Assembly (NCBI GenBank): GCA_946187345.1
Contig: CAMHQD010000016.1
Span: 1-51,807 of the forward strand
Direction of reading: 5' to 3'
Length of the DNA: 51,807 bases
Origin: an uncultured Porphyromonadaceae bacterium
GTDB lineage: Bacteria; Bacteroidota; Bacteroidia; Bacteroidales; Muribaculaceae
Shown: positions 7,892 through 17,204 of the stretch, piece after piece
Position numbering within the stretch: position 1 is the stretch's first letter
Layout of the letters: every line of letters begins with the position of its first letter
Notes under the pieces: generated by a model
Told to the model about the DNA's origin: nothing
Database searches by the model: none
The model's input: only the letters and a program-made list of their open reading frames with translations
Translations under genes and position numbers: made by a program

Positions 7892-8653
7892 TTATTTCGG
7901 TTGAAGGCGATCGATGAGATGTTGCAGGTCCGCCTCCGCGATCTTGCTTTTCTTGAGCAGGTTGAGATATTGGTCAATGGTCTCGTCAAGATAGAGGATC
8001 GACTCCCACGGGTCGGTGTCGCGCTTCTCGTAGTAGCGGTAGTAGCCTGTCCGCTTAAGGCCCTCGTCGGCTTGGGCGCGCACCATGTCGTTGACGACCC
8101 ACCCTTTCATGCCGAGACTTTTCTTTTGGGCCTCGAGGTAGTTGATAATCTCGAGGTTGTAGCGCTCATACTCACTAAGGAAGTGGGCATAGGTGTCATA
8201 CTCCTTTTTGTGGTTGCCCTTGATGTCGATGACGTCGATGCAATGGATGGCATCGTTGATGCGCTTGGCATCGTAACGTCTCTCGAGAGGGTAGAGCAAG
8301 CACTGACGATAGATGGTGTTGTCGAGCGCGGTGAACCATCGCAGGGTGTCGTTTTTGGCATCGATGACGCTATGCAACTCGTCAATTTTGGCTCGCAACC
8401 CATCGCGTTCGCCGATATTCTGTTGCTCCAACTCGCTGTTGCGTTGCGACAGACGTTGGATCTCATTCTGCAGGTCGGCGGCTTGACTGTTGAGGACTTC
8501 AATGGCACCGTTTAGTTTGTCAATCTCCTGTTGTTTCTCACCGAGTTGGCGCAAGAGCGTTTTCACTCGGCTATCGGTGTCGGCCTCGGTTTGAGCCGAG
8601 GCGGTGCCGAGGGCAAGCGCGGCCGCGGCGATGACAATCATTCTTTTAAGCAT
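7892..8653 (-). CDS. Secreted coiled-coil protein of unknown family
   Basis: 253 residues. A signal peptide (MLKRMIVIAAAALALGTASA-Q) is followed by a heptad-rich coiled coil (about 25-95; LGEKQQEIDKLNGAIEVLNS, then QNEIQRLSQRNSELEQQ) and an alpha-helical, aromatic-rich C-terminal part with no motif that I know. The start overlaps the stop of the upstream gene closely (TGATATG, one nucleotide between TGA and ATG), so the two are probably translationally coupled. Predicted location is periplasm or outer envelope. It may be a partner of the neighbouring N-terminally anchored protein; this is inference from coupling only. Confidence 0.75.
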   Translation of the reverse strand: MLKRMIVIAAAALALGTASAQTEADTDSRVKTLLRQLGEKQQEIDKLNGAIEVLNSQAADLQNEIQRLSQRNSELEQQNIGERDGLRAKIDELHSVIDAKNDTLRWFTALDNTIYRQCLLYPLERRYDAKRINDAIHCIDVIDIKGNHKKEYDTYAHFLSEYERYNLEIINYLEAQKKSLGMKGWVVNDMVRAQADEGLKRTGYYRYYEKRDTDPWESILYLDETIDQYLNLLKKSKIAEADLQHLIDRLQPK

Positions 8654-8654
8654 A

Positions 8655-9515
8655 TCAATCAGTTTGGTTGGGGTAGTTATAATTCATTGCGTTGCTGTCG
8701 GCACGGTAGAGTTCGCTGCGGACATCGTTAAACTGTGACTCGCCGCCAAAGGCGTTGACGTATTCGCTGATGCTCTGCATGGCATCGGTCACCGCGCTAT
8801 AGAAACTCTGGTAGGAACTGTAGTTGTGGTAGCCGTTGGCCACACGGCGGCATCGGGCGATGATGTTTGACGCGAGGGCCTGCTTTGCGGTGGCGTATGC
8901 GCTGTTCATGCCGCTGTTCAAGGCGGCATTGTTGGTGAGCGGCGCGCGCTTGTAAGACGCCAACCGGCTATTGATGCCCTGCACGGCGGCCACTGTGGCG
9001 CATGATGACGCGCCGCGCACCACGGCCCATGCCGCGTGGTAGTCGTCCACATTTTTCACAACCGCCTCGAGTGTCGCTTTGGCTTTCTCCTCGGCAATGT
9101 CCATGGACAACAGCGACTGGGCGCGCGACTTGAGCGCCGACAACTCGTTCTCACTCCACGACGATCGCTCGAAGTAGTCCTTCTGGTAACGCTCAAAGAT
9201 GGGCTCGAAAGCGTAGAACGCTATTTTGTGGCACGTCCGTTTCTCGCTCACCGACATCAGCAGTGTGCCTTCGGCGTCCTTGACCGAACTCTCGGTGGCT
9301 ATATCGCCCATGATGGCGTCAAAGGCGGTGGCCGCCTCGGCATAGTTATGGCCCGCGATCTTGCTTTTCACTTCGCTATCCACCCTCTTCTCGGTGGGAG
9401 TGACGGCAATAATGGGTGTGGTGTCATCTTCAATGTCGCGCGTGAAGTAGTAGATGACACCGGCTATGGCGGCCGCCACTGCCGCGATGAGCAGTATCTT
9501 GATTGTGTTGTTCAT
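8655..9515 (-). CDS. N-terminally anchored helical envelope protein, unknown family
   Basis: 286 residues. One membrane helix at the N-terminus (about 5-25, IKILLIAAVAAAIAGVIYYF) is followed by an acidic linker and a largely helical region rich in Ala, Ser, Glu and Lys. There is no recognisable catalytic motif. The N-in/C-out orientation is expected, with the body outside the cytoplasmic membrane. It is flanked tightly by the 671-residue membrane protein upstream (24 nt) and the secreted coiled-coil protein downstream (1 nt), so the three are likely co-translated parts of one envelope assembly. Family unknown to me. Confidence 0.75.
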   Translation of the reverse strand: MNNTIKILLIAAVAAAIAGVIYYFTRDIEDDTTPIIAVTPTEKRVDSEVKSKIAGHNYAEAATAFDAIMGDIATESSVKDAEGTLLMSVSEKRTCHKIAFYAFEPIFERYQKDYFERSSWSENELSALKSRAQSLLSMDIAEEKAKATLEAVVKNVDDYHAAWAVVRGASSCATVAAVQGINSRLASYKRAPLTNNAALNSGMNSAYATAKQALASNIIARCRRVANGYHNYSSYQSFYSAVTDAMQSISEYVNAFGGESQFNDVRSELYRADSNAMNYNYPNQTD

Positions 9516-9539
9516 TGTTTTGTGGTTGTTAGGATTGTG

Positions 9540-11555
9540 TCAATCGGATCCTCCGGTTGGCCGGGTCTTCTTGACGGTGGTTGTCTTGTTCGCCGGCTGC
9601 TGTGGTTTCTGTGGCCGGGTGTTGCCCGAGGACGCGCCGGCGCTGCCTGACGTCTGGTCAACGCTCTTCTTGCCGTCGGCCGGTTGTACGCCGGCTTGCT
9701 CATGGGCTTGCCGGTCGGGGCGCTGTCGGTTGACGCCGTCACCGTGCGTATCATCGACGCGTGGCGCGGGCGGAGCGAAGCGCTCGTTCTTCTCCAACTG
9801 TCTCTTGAGAGCGATGAGACTGTTGTTGAGTTGACGTATGTCCACCACATCACCCTTGCTGCAGCGCCGCATTTCATCTTGTATCTTTTGTGGGTCAACG
9901 CGGTCTTGCATCTCCCGGTATAGTTCAACGCAGCCCGTGCCCTTGTCGGGGTTGGACCAGTAGCCGTTCACGTTGCCGCACTCATTATACTTATGATTGA
10001 AGGCATTCTCGGCAAGTCCGCCGGCGATAAGGTCAATCAGAGCCTTGTAACCATCTGATTTCAACTGTTTCTTGTCCCAAAGGTCGTTGTTCTTGAGATA
10101 GTTGATGTCGTCTTTGTTCAAGTCGAGATTGTCGCCGGCCTGATTGTTGGGATTTACCTCTTCATCAACGTTGGGCGCGTGTTGTAAGGTATCGCTTTTC
10201 GCTTCACCGCCAAATGGCCATGGCGTGTCGCCACCGATAAAAGACACTATAGAGTATCCGCCGTAGCCAACAAGCAGCAGGGTGGCGAGCGCGATGGCAG
10301 CCAACGGAATGATGCGTGCCCAGGCCGGCCGGCGCTGCTTTCTCTTGCTGCCGGCATGCTGTGCCGTGGCCTGTTCGCCGCCCACGTGTAGCACGTTGCC
10401 GTGGCGCTGCAGGTAAGAGAGCAGCGGGTCGTTGTCGCGGACATCGACGGTGACTGTCGATACCGCCTGGTTGGGCAGGATAATGTTAACCTTGACGCGG
10501 TTGCTGAGCGGCTCGAGGCGCACTGTCTTGGCGCCGGCGCGCACATCGGCCTCGGTGATTGTTACGTCCTGGCTGCGGTAGCCGGTCTTGATCGCCTTGA
10601 AGGAGAATGGCGCGAAGCGGTCAGTGTCGGGCACGGTGAGTTCGACGGCTATCGTGCCGGGTTGGTTGGCCACTTGGATGGTGACATCGCGCACCATACC
10701 GGAGCCGGTGCTGTCCTCAAAGTGTAGTCTCACCTTGCGCTGGAACCGCACGGCTGCAGTGGCCGGGTCATTGATAATCAGTTCATAATCGTTATATCCC
10801 ACTTCGGGGGTAGGGCGCCCGTCAATGGTGACCGCCTTGGTTACCGGCACGCAACCATCTTTGGAGTAGGTGAGACGCAATGTTCTTCCGGCGGCAACCG
10901 CGGTCTTGTCGACAGTGACACCGGCGGGAAGTTGCCGATAAATACGGAAAGTGACGGTGACCGGAGCCGTGATTTGGGCGAACGACTGTGACTGAGGAAT
11001 GACGGCTCCGGCCGGCGCGATGTAAACGCAGCGGTAAGCGTCGTGAGCCGCCTGTCGCGGGAAGGTGAAGATTTTTTCCAACTCAGCCTCGTTGTTATAC
11101 ACGCGTATTCCCTTGACGGGGCTGCCCGCGGCGGTTGACGCCGCTTGTGGAATGAGCGTCGCCGCGAGGGCGTTGAGGTGCGGCTCAATGGCGGCCACGT
11201 TGTTGCTCTGGGCGAGTTGGGCTCGCAGGGCACGCAGTGTGCGCAGCACGACCGCGCCGGATGTGGAGACGCGATGCCCGGTGTGGAGGCAGAGCATGAG
11301 GCGGCCGTTGCGGCCGTCGTTGGCCGGCACGATGATGCCGTAGTAGTTTCCTTCAGGTCCCGTCCAGACGGTGTAAACGTCGTTGTCGTTGGTGAGCAGG
11401 CGCGCGTCGCGCGGGTCAAAGAGGCCGTTGAGCCATGATGCGCCGGTGGCGGCGGCACGAGGGTCGGGGTAGGTGAGCACAAGACGGGTGTCGTCGGCGC
11501 CGCCGGCGTTTTTCACCTGTCCATAGACGGCGATATTGATGATTGATTGTGCCAT
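9540..11555 (-). CDS. Single-pass membrane protein, cytosolic beta-rich part and extracytoplasmic tail, SrfBC-cluster
   Basis: 671 residues. The N-terminal domain (about 1-190) begins MAQSIINIAVYGQVKNAGG and includes WTGPEGNYYGIIVPANDGRN; I do not recognise it. Residues about 195-380 look like tandem beta-sandwich or PEGA-like units (VTVDKTAVAAGRTLRLTY, then VTIQVANQPGTIAVEL, FKAIKTGYRSQDVTI). A Lys/Arg-rich stretch (KRKQRR) precedes a membrane helix at about 420-443, giving a large cytosolic N-terminal part. The outside part holds a helical domain with several Cys (NECGNVNGYWSN, GTGCVELY, RRCSKGD) and a disordered Pro/Gln/Lys tail ending in a Thr/Lys-rich sequence. It sits directly after the P-loop GTPase (3 nt between), which suggests coupled synthesis and a shared complex. 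It could correspond to an SrfA-like third component, but I see no motif that proves this. Confidence 0.75.
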   Translation of the reverse strand: MAQSIINIAVYGQVKNAGGADDTRLVLTYPDPRAAATGASWLNGLFDPRDARLLTNDNDVYTVWTGPEGNYYGIIVPANDGRNGRLMLCLHTGHRVSTSGAVVLRTLRALRAQLAQSNNVAAIEPHLNALAATLIPQAASTAAGSPVKGIRVYNNEAELEKIFTFPRQAAHDAYRCVYIAPAGAVIPQSQSFAQITAPVTVTFRIYRQLPAGVTVDKTAVAAGRTLRLTYSKDGCVPVTKAVTIDGRPTPEVGYNDYELIINDPATAAVRFQRKVRLHFEDSTGSGMVRDVTIQVANQPGTIAVELTVPDTDRFAPFSFKAIKTGYRSQDVTITEADVRAGAKTVRLEPLSNRVKVNIILPNQAVSTVTVDVRDNDPLLSYLQRHGNVLHVGGEQATAQHAGSKRKQRRPAWARIIPLAAIALATLLLVGYGGYSIVSFIGGDTPWPFGGEAKSDTLQHAPNVDEEVNPNNQAGDNLDLNKDDINYLKNNDLWDKKQLKSDGYKALIDLIAGGLAENAFNHKYNECGNVNGYWSNPDKGTGCVELYREMQDRVDPQKIQDEMRRCSKGDVVDIRQLNNSLIALKRQLEKNERFAPPAPRVDDTHGDGVNRQRPDRQAHEQAGVQPADGKKSVDQTSGSAGASSGNTRPQKPQQPANKTTTVKKTRPTGGSD

Positions 11556-11558
11556 AGT

Positions 11559-13238
11559 TTATTTTCTCAAGAAGTCCCACCAACTTTTTTTGATTGCCGG
11601 GGTCTTTGTTAGTAACTTGTTGGTAACCTTGACGGTGTCCTCACCGTCAAAGACGCAGAGGTTCTGGGCGAACACGTCGCCTACCGAGAAGGACAGTGTC
11701 CTCAAGTCGGCGATGCCGCTCTCGTCGCACGTCTGCTCGAGCGTGTTCCAGAACGATGCCAGTTCTCGCTTGACATACTCGTTGGCCAACCGTGGGCGGT
11801 CGGCGCGGTCACATTTGATGCGGTCACACTTTGTCACGAGCACATACACGCCCACTGTAGAGCGGGTGAACACGTTCTCGTCCTTGAGATACTGCATCAT
11901 CTGGTTGAGGTAGTTGCCCATGCTCAATCCTTCCCACATCTTGTCGTGGGCACCGTACTCGACGATAAAGAAGTGTATCTTCTTGTTGCGGTTGTCGCGC
12001 AAGTAACTCATTGCCCGGGCGAGCACACGCTTGTCATCGTCGGTCATGAACATATTGTTGCGTTTCTTATAGACCATGCGGAAAAGCTCGCCGGCGAGGT
12101 CGATGAGGGTGAGGCGGTGCTTGCGGCTCTTCTCGTCACGCAGGTTGAGAATCATCTCCTGTATGTTACCGATGCTCGTACTGTCAGGCAAGGTGCAGAC
12201 ACTGCCGTTGCCGATAAAGATGTTTGACAGCAGGTTCATGTAGTGCATACCGGCACAGTTGAGCATCTCGAGAGAGCCGTTGCGGTTGGCCGTGCTGATG
12301 ATGGTGCCGAGAGCGCAGGTTTTGCCTGAACCCGGTGTGCCCCAAAAATAGACTTCAGTGGAGCCGCTTTGCAGTTCAATTGGAGGAGTAGAGTCGGGCA
12401 GCGGCGATGGGGCGGTAACCTTTTTGATCGCCTCGGTTTTTTCGTGTCCGAATATTTCCTCAATGTCGCCCCAAGAGACGATGCCGTTGCCCACGGTCGC
12501 CTGTATGGTGTCGCGGTTGCTCGGGTCGGGGTCAACTGCGGGGTAGGCGTTGGGGTCTTCGCGCAATGCGTCAAGGTATTGCTCGGCGACGGCTCCGCTG
12601 GCGATGCGTTCCATTGCCTCGGCGGCGTGCCGGCCGGCGGGGAAGAGGGAGAGGTAGTTGCGGTAGGCTTGCGGACGGGCGGTGCGGCGCGCGTTTTCCC
12701 ACTCTATGTCGTCGCGGATGTCGTTGATGGCCGCTGTGGCCTCGGCGTCATGCCGGCCGGGGAACTCGGTCATGTAGTTGTTGTAGGCGTCAACAGTGTT
12801 GCGGCGCTTGACGGCAAGCCAGGGCAGGTCGGCCAGCAGGTCGCGGCACTCGTCGGCATGACGGCCGTCCGGAAAGATGTTGAGATAAGCCTTGAGTGTC
12901 TCCTCTGACAGCGCGCTCTGTATGTCCTGCCATCGCGTGTCGTCCATGCCGGCGAGTTTGTCGCGGGCCTCAGGCGCGTGGCGCAGCAGTTGCGACCGGT
13001 GCAAGTAGTCATTATAACTCTCGATGGAATCAATCAGGGTAGCCTCTTGCCACAACTTGTCCTCGTCCTCGTTGAGGCATCCTTCGATATAGGCGGTTTT
13101 GGCTGGACTGAGGCCGGCGCGCTTGAGTTCGTCGAAGGAGACAACCATGTCGCGGATGTACTTGAGCAGGTTGCTGTTTGGGATGCCCGTGCCGCCGGAG
13201 CGGCTGCACATTTCCAGTATTTTTTCTTTTTGTGTCAT
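11559..13238 (-). CDS. P-loop GTPase with N-terminal YxxYLxxFPxGRHAxEA repeats
   Basis: 559 residues. The N-terminal 230 residues contain four related units of about 45-50 residues ending in AYLNIFPDGRHADEC, NYMTEFPGRHDAEA, NYLSLFPAGRHAAEA and a degenerate first copy YNDYLHRSQLLRHAPEA. The C-terminal half is a GTPase-like domain: Walker A GTPGSGKT at about 300-307, a DLAG (G3, about 378) in LTLIDLAGELF, and TKCD (G4, about 467) in VLVTKCDRI, an arrangement typical of small TRAFAC-type GTPases. No membrane helix is seen, so it is cytosolic. YLxxFPxGxHA repeats are known to me from N- or C-termini of many bacterial signalling and conflict proteins as putative interaction modules. It lies between two membrane-protein genes, so membrane recruitment is likely. 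GTP specificity rests on the TKxD motif and is inferred. Confidence 0.8.
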   Translation of the reverse strand: MTQKEKILEMCSRSGGTGIPNSNLLKYIRDMVVSFDELKRAGLSPAKTAYIEGCLNEDEDKLWQEATLIDSIESYNDYLHRSQLLRHAPEARDKLAGMDDTRWQDIQSALSEETLKAYLNIFPDGRHADECRDLLADLPWLAVKRRNTVDAYNNYMTEFPGRHDAEATAAINDIRDDIEWENARRTARPQAYRNYLSLFPAGRHAAEAMERIASGAVAEQYLDALREDPNAYPAVDPDPSNRDTIQATVGNGIVSWGDIEEIFGHEKTEAIKKVTAPSPLPDSTPPIELQSGSTEVYFWGTPGSGKTCALGTIISTANRNGSLEMLNCAGMHYMNLLSNIFIGNGSVCTLPDSTSIGNIQEMILNLRDEKSRKHRLTLIDLAGELFRMVYKKRNNMFMTDDDKRVLARAMSYLRDNRNKKIHFFIVEYGAHDKMWEGLSMGNYLNQMMQYLKDENVFTRSTVGVYVLVTKCDRIKCDRADRPRLANEYVKRELASFWNTLEQTCDESGIADLRTLSFSVGDVFAQNLCVFDGEDTVKVTNKLLTKTPAIKKSWWDFLRK

Positions 13239-13259
13239 TATGGTTGTGGGCGTCGTTGA

Positions 13260-14162
13260 TTATTCGTAGTCGTTCTTGTTATTGGAGGCTGCGCCGGCCA
13301 GAGAGCGTTGCGAGACGAAGTAGGGCAGCAGCATGATGGCGGCGGCGATAACCGACAAGATAATAGAGAGGATGCTCGGCTTGGAGAAACTTGTGTAAAT
13401 CTGTTGCAGGCTGCCCAAGTCGTTGTTGAGGGCCGTGTAAGTGAATGGTGTCGCATTCTCACCGGCGCGGATGGTCCGCGACAATTCTGTGTAGTTGTCG
13501 ACATAGTTGTCCACTCCGGCCGCGATTTTGTTGATGTTGGCCGGCAGCATCATGTTCCACACGCTCATGTCGCGGGCATTCTCGAGCCACTGCGTGCGCT
13601 GGCGGCGGATGGTGTCGATAGAGTCGGGCAACAACTGCCGCCGGAGGCTTTTTGAGAGACCGTCAATCTTGTCGTCGTCATTGCTGCCTGCGGCATCGGC
13701 CAGCAACTCCTTGTACTCTGACGGGTGAATCGCTTTGCCGGTGGCCACCAGTTGCAGCGCGCTCTCATATTTCTTGATGCGGGTGTCGGCGTATTTGTCG
13801 TAGGCGTTGTCAAGTTCGGTGGCCGAATCAAACAGTTGCCCGATTTTCTGCTTGATGTCGCTCTGGTTCTCAACCACCTTCATGAAGTTGGTGAACGGCA
13901 GCGCTGCAATCAGCAGCATGACAAATATAATGATGCCGCAAATAATCTCGGCGGCGCGTCCCGTGTGCCACCGTGACTCTTTGCCCATGCACATGAGATA
14001 GACGCACAGCAGGACGATGGCGATGCCCTCGATAGTGAAAAGCAGTGGATAAGTGAGTTCACCATTTCTCCAATAGACAAGGCCCATGAACGCGAAGAAA
14101 GCGTAGGCTAACAGCGTCATGATGGAGAACACGGTTGCAAAGTTGAAATGTGTCTTGTTCAT
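13260..14162 (-). CDS. Four-helix membrane protein with extracytoplasmic helical domain
   Basis: 300 residues. Three hydrophobic helices lie in the first 110 residues (about 8-31, 36-60 and 70-95), then a helical, charged region of about 150 residues (about 97-250; QSDIKQKIGQLFDSATEL, RQLLPDSIDTIRRQRTQ), and a last helix (about 265-288, ILSIILSVIAAAIMLLPYFV) before a short polar tail. The plan resembles membrane sensors with a helical outside domain, but no output domain is attached. The ATG overlaps the subtilase gene's stop region (TGATATG), so it is coupled to the protease. It could be a regulator, chaperone or substrate-handling partner of that protease; no family recognised. Confidence 0.75.
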   Translation of the reverse strand: MNKTHFNFATVFSIMTLLAYAFFAFMGLVYWRNGELTYPLLFTIEGIAIVLLCVYLMCMGKESRWHTGRAAEIICGIIIFVMLLIAALPFTNFMKVVENQSDIKQKIGQLFDSATELDNAYDKYADTRIKKYESALQLVATGKAIHPSEYKELLADAAGSNDDDKIDGLSKSLRRQLLPDSIDTIRRQRTQWLENARDMSVWNMMLPANINKIAAGVDNYVDNYTELSRTIRAGENATPFTYTALNNDLGSLQQIYTSFSKPSILSIILSVIAAAIMLLPYFVSQRSLAGAASNNKNDYE

Positions 14163-14163
14163 A

Positions 14164-17100
14164 TCAGTGTTCTGAAGGAGGTAATTGTTTCTTGAGTTCT
14201 TCGATTCTCTGCTCGTACTCGCGGATCAGTCGTCGGATTTGGTCATAATCAACGTTTCGGGCAGGAGGTGGATTGTTGCCGGCCGGTGGGTTGACACCCG
14301 GAGTGGCTTCGGGCGGAGTGGTGCCGTCAGGGCTGCCGGGCGTGTCGCCGGTGGAGGGCGGAGTGGTTGGCGTGCCGCCGTCAATGGGCACAACGAGAGT
14401 GGGCGGGGTGTCGTCGACGGGAGTGATGACCGTGACTGTGCCATCGCTTTCCACGATTGTGTCGCCGGAGGCGCCCGGTGAGACAATGATTGAGCCGCCG
14501 CCGCTGTTCAGGCCCGGCAGGTCAGCGTCGGGCACCGGCCTGTAGTCGCGCTCGCGACGGGTGAAGTCGCCCTTCTTAACGGCCTCCAACGCCTTGTCTA
14601 CCAGCACCATTGGCGGTATGTAGCCATAAACGTCGGCTCCGCTGTTGTACAGGGCTGTGCGGGCTTGCTCCACGGTGAGGTCACGTTTAATTGATTTCAT
14701 GAGAGCCACGGTGCCGGCCACAATGGGCGCCGACATGCTTGTGCCGTCACAGGAGCGGAAGTCGTTGGTGGGGAATGCGCTGTAGATGTTTGTCCCCGGC
14801 GCCGAGATGTCCGAGCACGGTCCGTAGTTGGTGAAATCTGTGGGGTAGAGCCGCTTGTCGACCGAGGTGACGACGATTGATGAGTTGTTGCGGTTCTCAG
14901 GCGGTATGCTCGAGATGATGTCGTCGTTGCCTGCGGCAAAGACGAGGATTGAGTTCTTCCTCGCGGCAATGCTTGTCACGCGGCTCCAGAGCATGGCCAC
15001 ATTCTTGAACTGTGTGTCGGCAATCACTTTTTGTTCTCTGACCGGCAAGATGTTCAGGCCCTCAAATTTAGGCCCGATGGATACGTTAATCACATCGGCG
15101 TCGTTGTGGACGGCATACATGATGCCTGCCACGAGGGCCGATAGCGGGCATTGCTTGTTGTCAAACACTTGGACCGGGATAATCGCGCTCTTTGGAGCCA
15201 CGCCCGCGGCTCCCTTGTCATAGAAGTCGCTGCTGCCGGCGGCGAGTGCGGCGGTGTGGGTGCCGTGACCCACGCCGGCGCTGAGTTTGTTGTCCCGGGT
15301 GAACACATTGTAGGCTTGGCTGATGCGCCCCTTGAACATATCGTGCCCGGCGTCGATGCCATCGTCAACGATTGCCACTTTGATGTCCGGTGAGCCTTGT
15401 GTAATGCTCCATCCCTGCTTGAGGTGGATGGCGTCGAGGTGCCAACCGGCATCGACGGCATTGTCGTTGAAGTTGGCACTGTGCTTGATCTCATACACTT
15501 CCTCATCAAAGACAAAGAAGCGCTGGTCGGGAATGCGGCTGTTGATCGACTGCTTGATTTGCTCCCGCTCGTTTTCGGGAATCTGGATTACGAGCAACTT
15601 CGCCTCGCGGTCAAAGCCGATGATGTTGTATTGGTCGCCGGGATAAGCCTTCTTGAAGGCCGCGGCGAGCGCGTCCACATCGCCGTTGTCGTCCTCGAGG
15701 AAGAGGAACAGCCGGTTGCCGATCACATCCGGCACGCCCGGGCTGGAAACGATGGGTGGCATCTCGCCGTCCTCGCCTCGCACGGGGGCGGTGATGCGGT
15801 CCACGCCGTCCGGCAGGCGTCCGAGGCTGTCCGCGACGGGCACCGCGGCGCCATTGTCGTCAATCACGGTGCCATCGGGCAGAGTGAGTTGTGGCAGGTC
15901 GGCCACACGGCTACATCCGGGCAGCAGGGAGGGCACGCCAGCGCATCTGGTCAGCAACAGCGACAAGCCTGCAAGCAACAGTAGCGCCACGAGTAGCCAA
16001 ATCAGCCACTTGAGGCAACCCTTGTACCATGGCACCGGAGCGGCGACCGGCTCATAGACGGCATTGAACGTGGTGTCGGCAGTAATGGGTTGGTCAAGAC
16101 GCTTGTCCCAACCGACAAATCTGGAGCCCTTGGCGGCTGTGATGGCCGGAATCCATTCTTGTGGGATAATGCTTCCGTCGGGAATAGTGACGTCAGTGTA
16201 GCCTGCGGGTAACGCGCCGCCTTCGCCGGCATTGAAGCGGACGACGTGAGGCTCGGGTGGTAGCGCCGGTGGAACTATCTGTCGCTCACGGAAGATTGCC
16301 GTGTAGTTGCAGTCATCGCTGACGACCGTAGTCGCGTCGATAGTCGGTTCCCACCCGACGAACTCAAATCCCTCGGCGGGGGTCGGCACCGGGAGGGCCG
16401 TCTCAAAGAGTTTGGTGCCACCGTTCAACTCAATGGACATATTGCCGTTGAGAGTGCCACCGTTGCCCGCGTCGAAAGTAATCAAGTACTTGCCGCTGTG
16501 ACGACAAACGGCTGTGAATTCAATATCATCGGTGACGCTGTGACCTTGAGGATTGTTTGGCAGCCACTTGACAAAGTTATAACGCTCGGCAGCCTTGACC
16601 GAGGGAATTTCGGTGCTGTCGAGCCGATGGTTGTGGCGGCGGTGTAACTCTTGTCGGCCTTGCAGTGAACCCTCTCCCTCGATGCGGAAGGTCACGCGGT
16701 GGATGCGATGGTCGGTGATGACATCGGTGATGACGGTGTTCAGTTCGTGACCACCACGCAATCCCATTCCCCACAGAGCGAAAGTCACCATGCCGTTGTG
16801 GCAGTAGATAAAGTCGCCCACGGAATCGATGTATCGCAGGGCGCACGCGAAGTAGACAGAGTCGATGTGCTGCTTGACAGCGCTTTGGGTTGCTTTGAGA
16901 CGCTCGATGGTCGAGGCGAGCGCCGCTTGATATTGGGCGCGCTCCTCATCGTCGGCGAGTTGAGAGAACTTGATCGGCATCTCACCGTCGGGCATGGGTA
17001 TGAACCATTCAATCCGCTTGGTGGCCGCGTTGAACGACGGCTCGGCGAATAACTGTTCAAAGTCACTGACGCCGTGGGAGATGAACACGCGCGCAAACTC

Positions 17101-17193
17101 GTTGTATCGCTCGTAGAATGGTGCGCCCGATACAATCTCGATGTTGAATGCGCCCACTGGCGTTTCACACAATTTTACTTTACCCTTGATCAT
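14164..17193 (-). CDS. Membrane-anchored subtilisin-like (S8) serine protease with cytosolic sensory half
   Basis: 1009 residues. Residues about 1-190 are an unknown domain; about 190-385 hold three beta repeats with the F-x-G-W-D/E-P pattern (YNFVKWLPNN, FEFVGWEPTI, SRFVGWDKRL) typical of InlB/Listeria-Bacteroides-type repeats. A membrane helix follows at about 394-418, preceded by Lys, so the N-terminal half should be inside and the protease outside. The S8 domain has all three catalytic residues: Asp610 in VAIVDDGID, His643 in GVGHGTHTAAL and Ser819 in GTSMSAPIVAG, plus the oxyanion Asn in VFAAGND (about 755). The tail is Pro/Thr/Gly-rich and ends in a short coiled coil (RRLIREYEQRIEELKKQL). 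An inside sensor on an outside protease suggests signalling across the membrane. It is placed between srfC-like and a coupled membrane protein. Confidence 0.88.
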   Translation of the reverse strand: MIKGKVKLCETPVGAFNIEIVSGAPFYERYNEFARVFISHGVSDFEQLFAEPSFNAATKRIEWFIPMPDGEMPIKFSQLADDEERAQYQAALASTIERLKATQSAVKQHIDSVYFACALRYIDSVGDFIYCHNGMVTFALWGMGLRGGHELNTVITDVITDHRIHRVTFRIEGEGSLQGRQELHRRHNHRLDSTEIPSVKAAERYNFVKWLPNNPQGHSVTDDIEFTAVCRHSGKYLITFDAGNGGTLNGNMSIELNGGTKLFETALPVPTPAEGFEFVGWEPTIDATTVVSDDCNYTAIFRERQIVPPALPPEPHVVRFNAGEGGALPAGYTDVTIPDGSIIPQEWIPAITAAKGSRFVGWDKRLDQPITADTTFNAVYEPVAAPVPWYKGCLKWLIWLLVALLLLAGLSLLLTRCAGVPSLLPGCSRVADLPQLTLPDGTVIDDNGAAVPVADSLGRLPDGVDRITAPVRGEDGEMPPIVSSPGVPDVIGNRLFLFLEDDNGDVDALAAAFKKAYPGDQYNIIGFDREAKLLVIQIPENEREQIKQSINSRIPDQRFFVFDEEVYEIKHSANFNDNAVDAGWHLDAIHLKQGWSITQGSPDIKVAIVDDGIDAGHDMFKGRISQAYNVFTRDNKLSAGVGHGTHTAALAAGSSDFYDKGAAGVAPKSAIIPVQVFDNKQCPLSALVAGIMYAVHNDADVINVSIGPKFEGLNILPVREQKVIADTQFKNVAMLWSRVTSIAARKNSILVFAAGNDDIISSIPPENRNNSSIVVTSVDKRLYPTDFTNYGPCSDISAPGTNIYSAFPTNDFRSCDGTSMSAPIVAGTVALMKSIKRDLTVEQARTALYNSGADVYGYIPPMVLVDKALEAVKKGDFTRRERDYRPVPDADLPGLNSGGGSIIVSPGASGDTIVESDGTVTVITPVDDTPPTLVVPIDGGTPTTPPSTGDTPGSPDGTTPPEATPGVNPPAGNNPPPARNVDYDQIRRLIREYEQRIEELKKQLPPSEH

Positions 17194-17204
17194 GGATATG
17201 TCTG

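Noticed and set aside
9540-11555. Calling the 671-residue protein SrfA
   Set aside because: Gene neighbourhood is suggestive, but no motif or length match that I can verify supports it.
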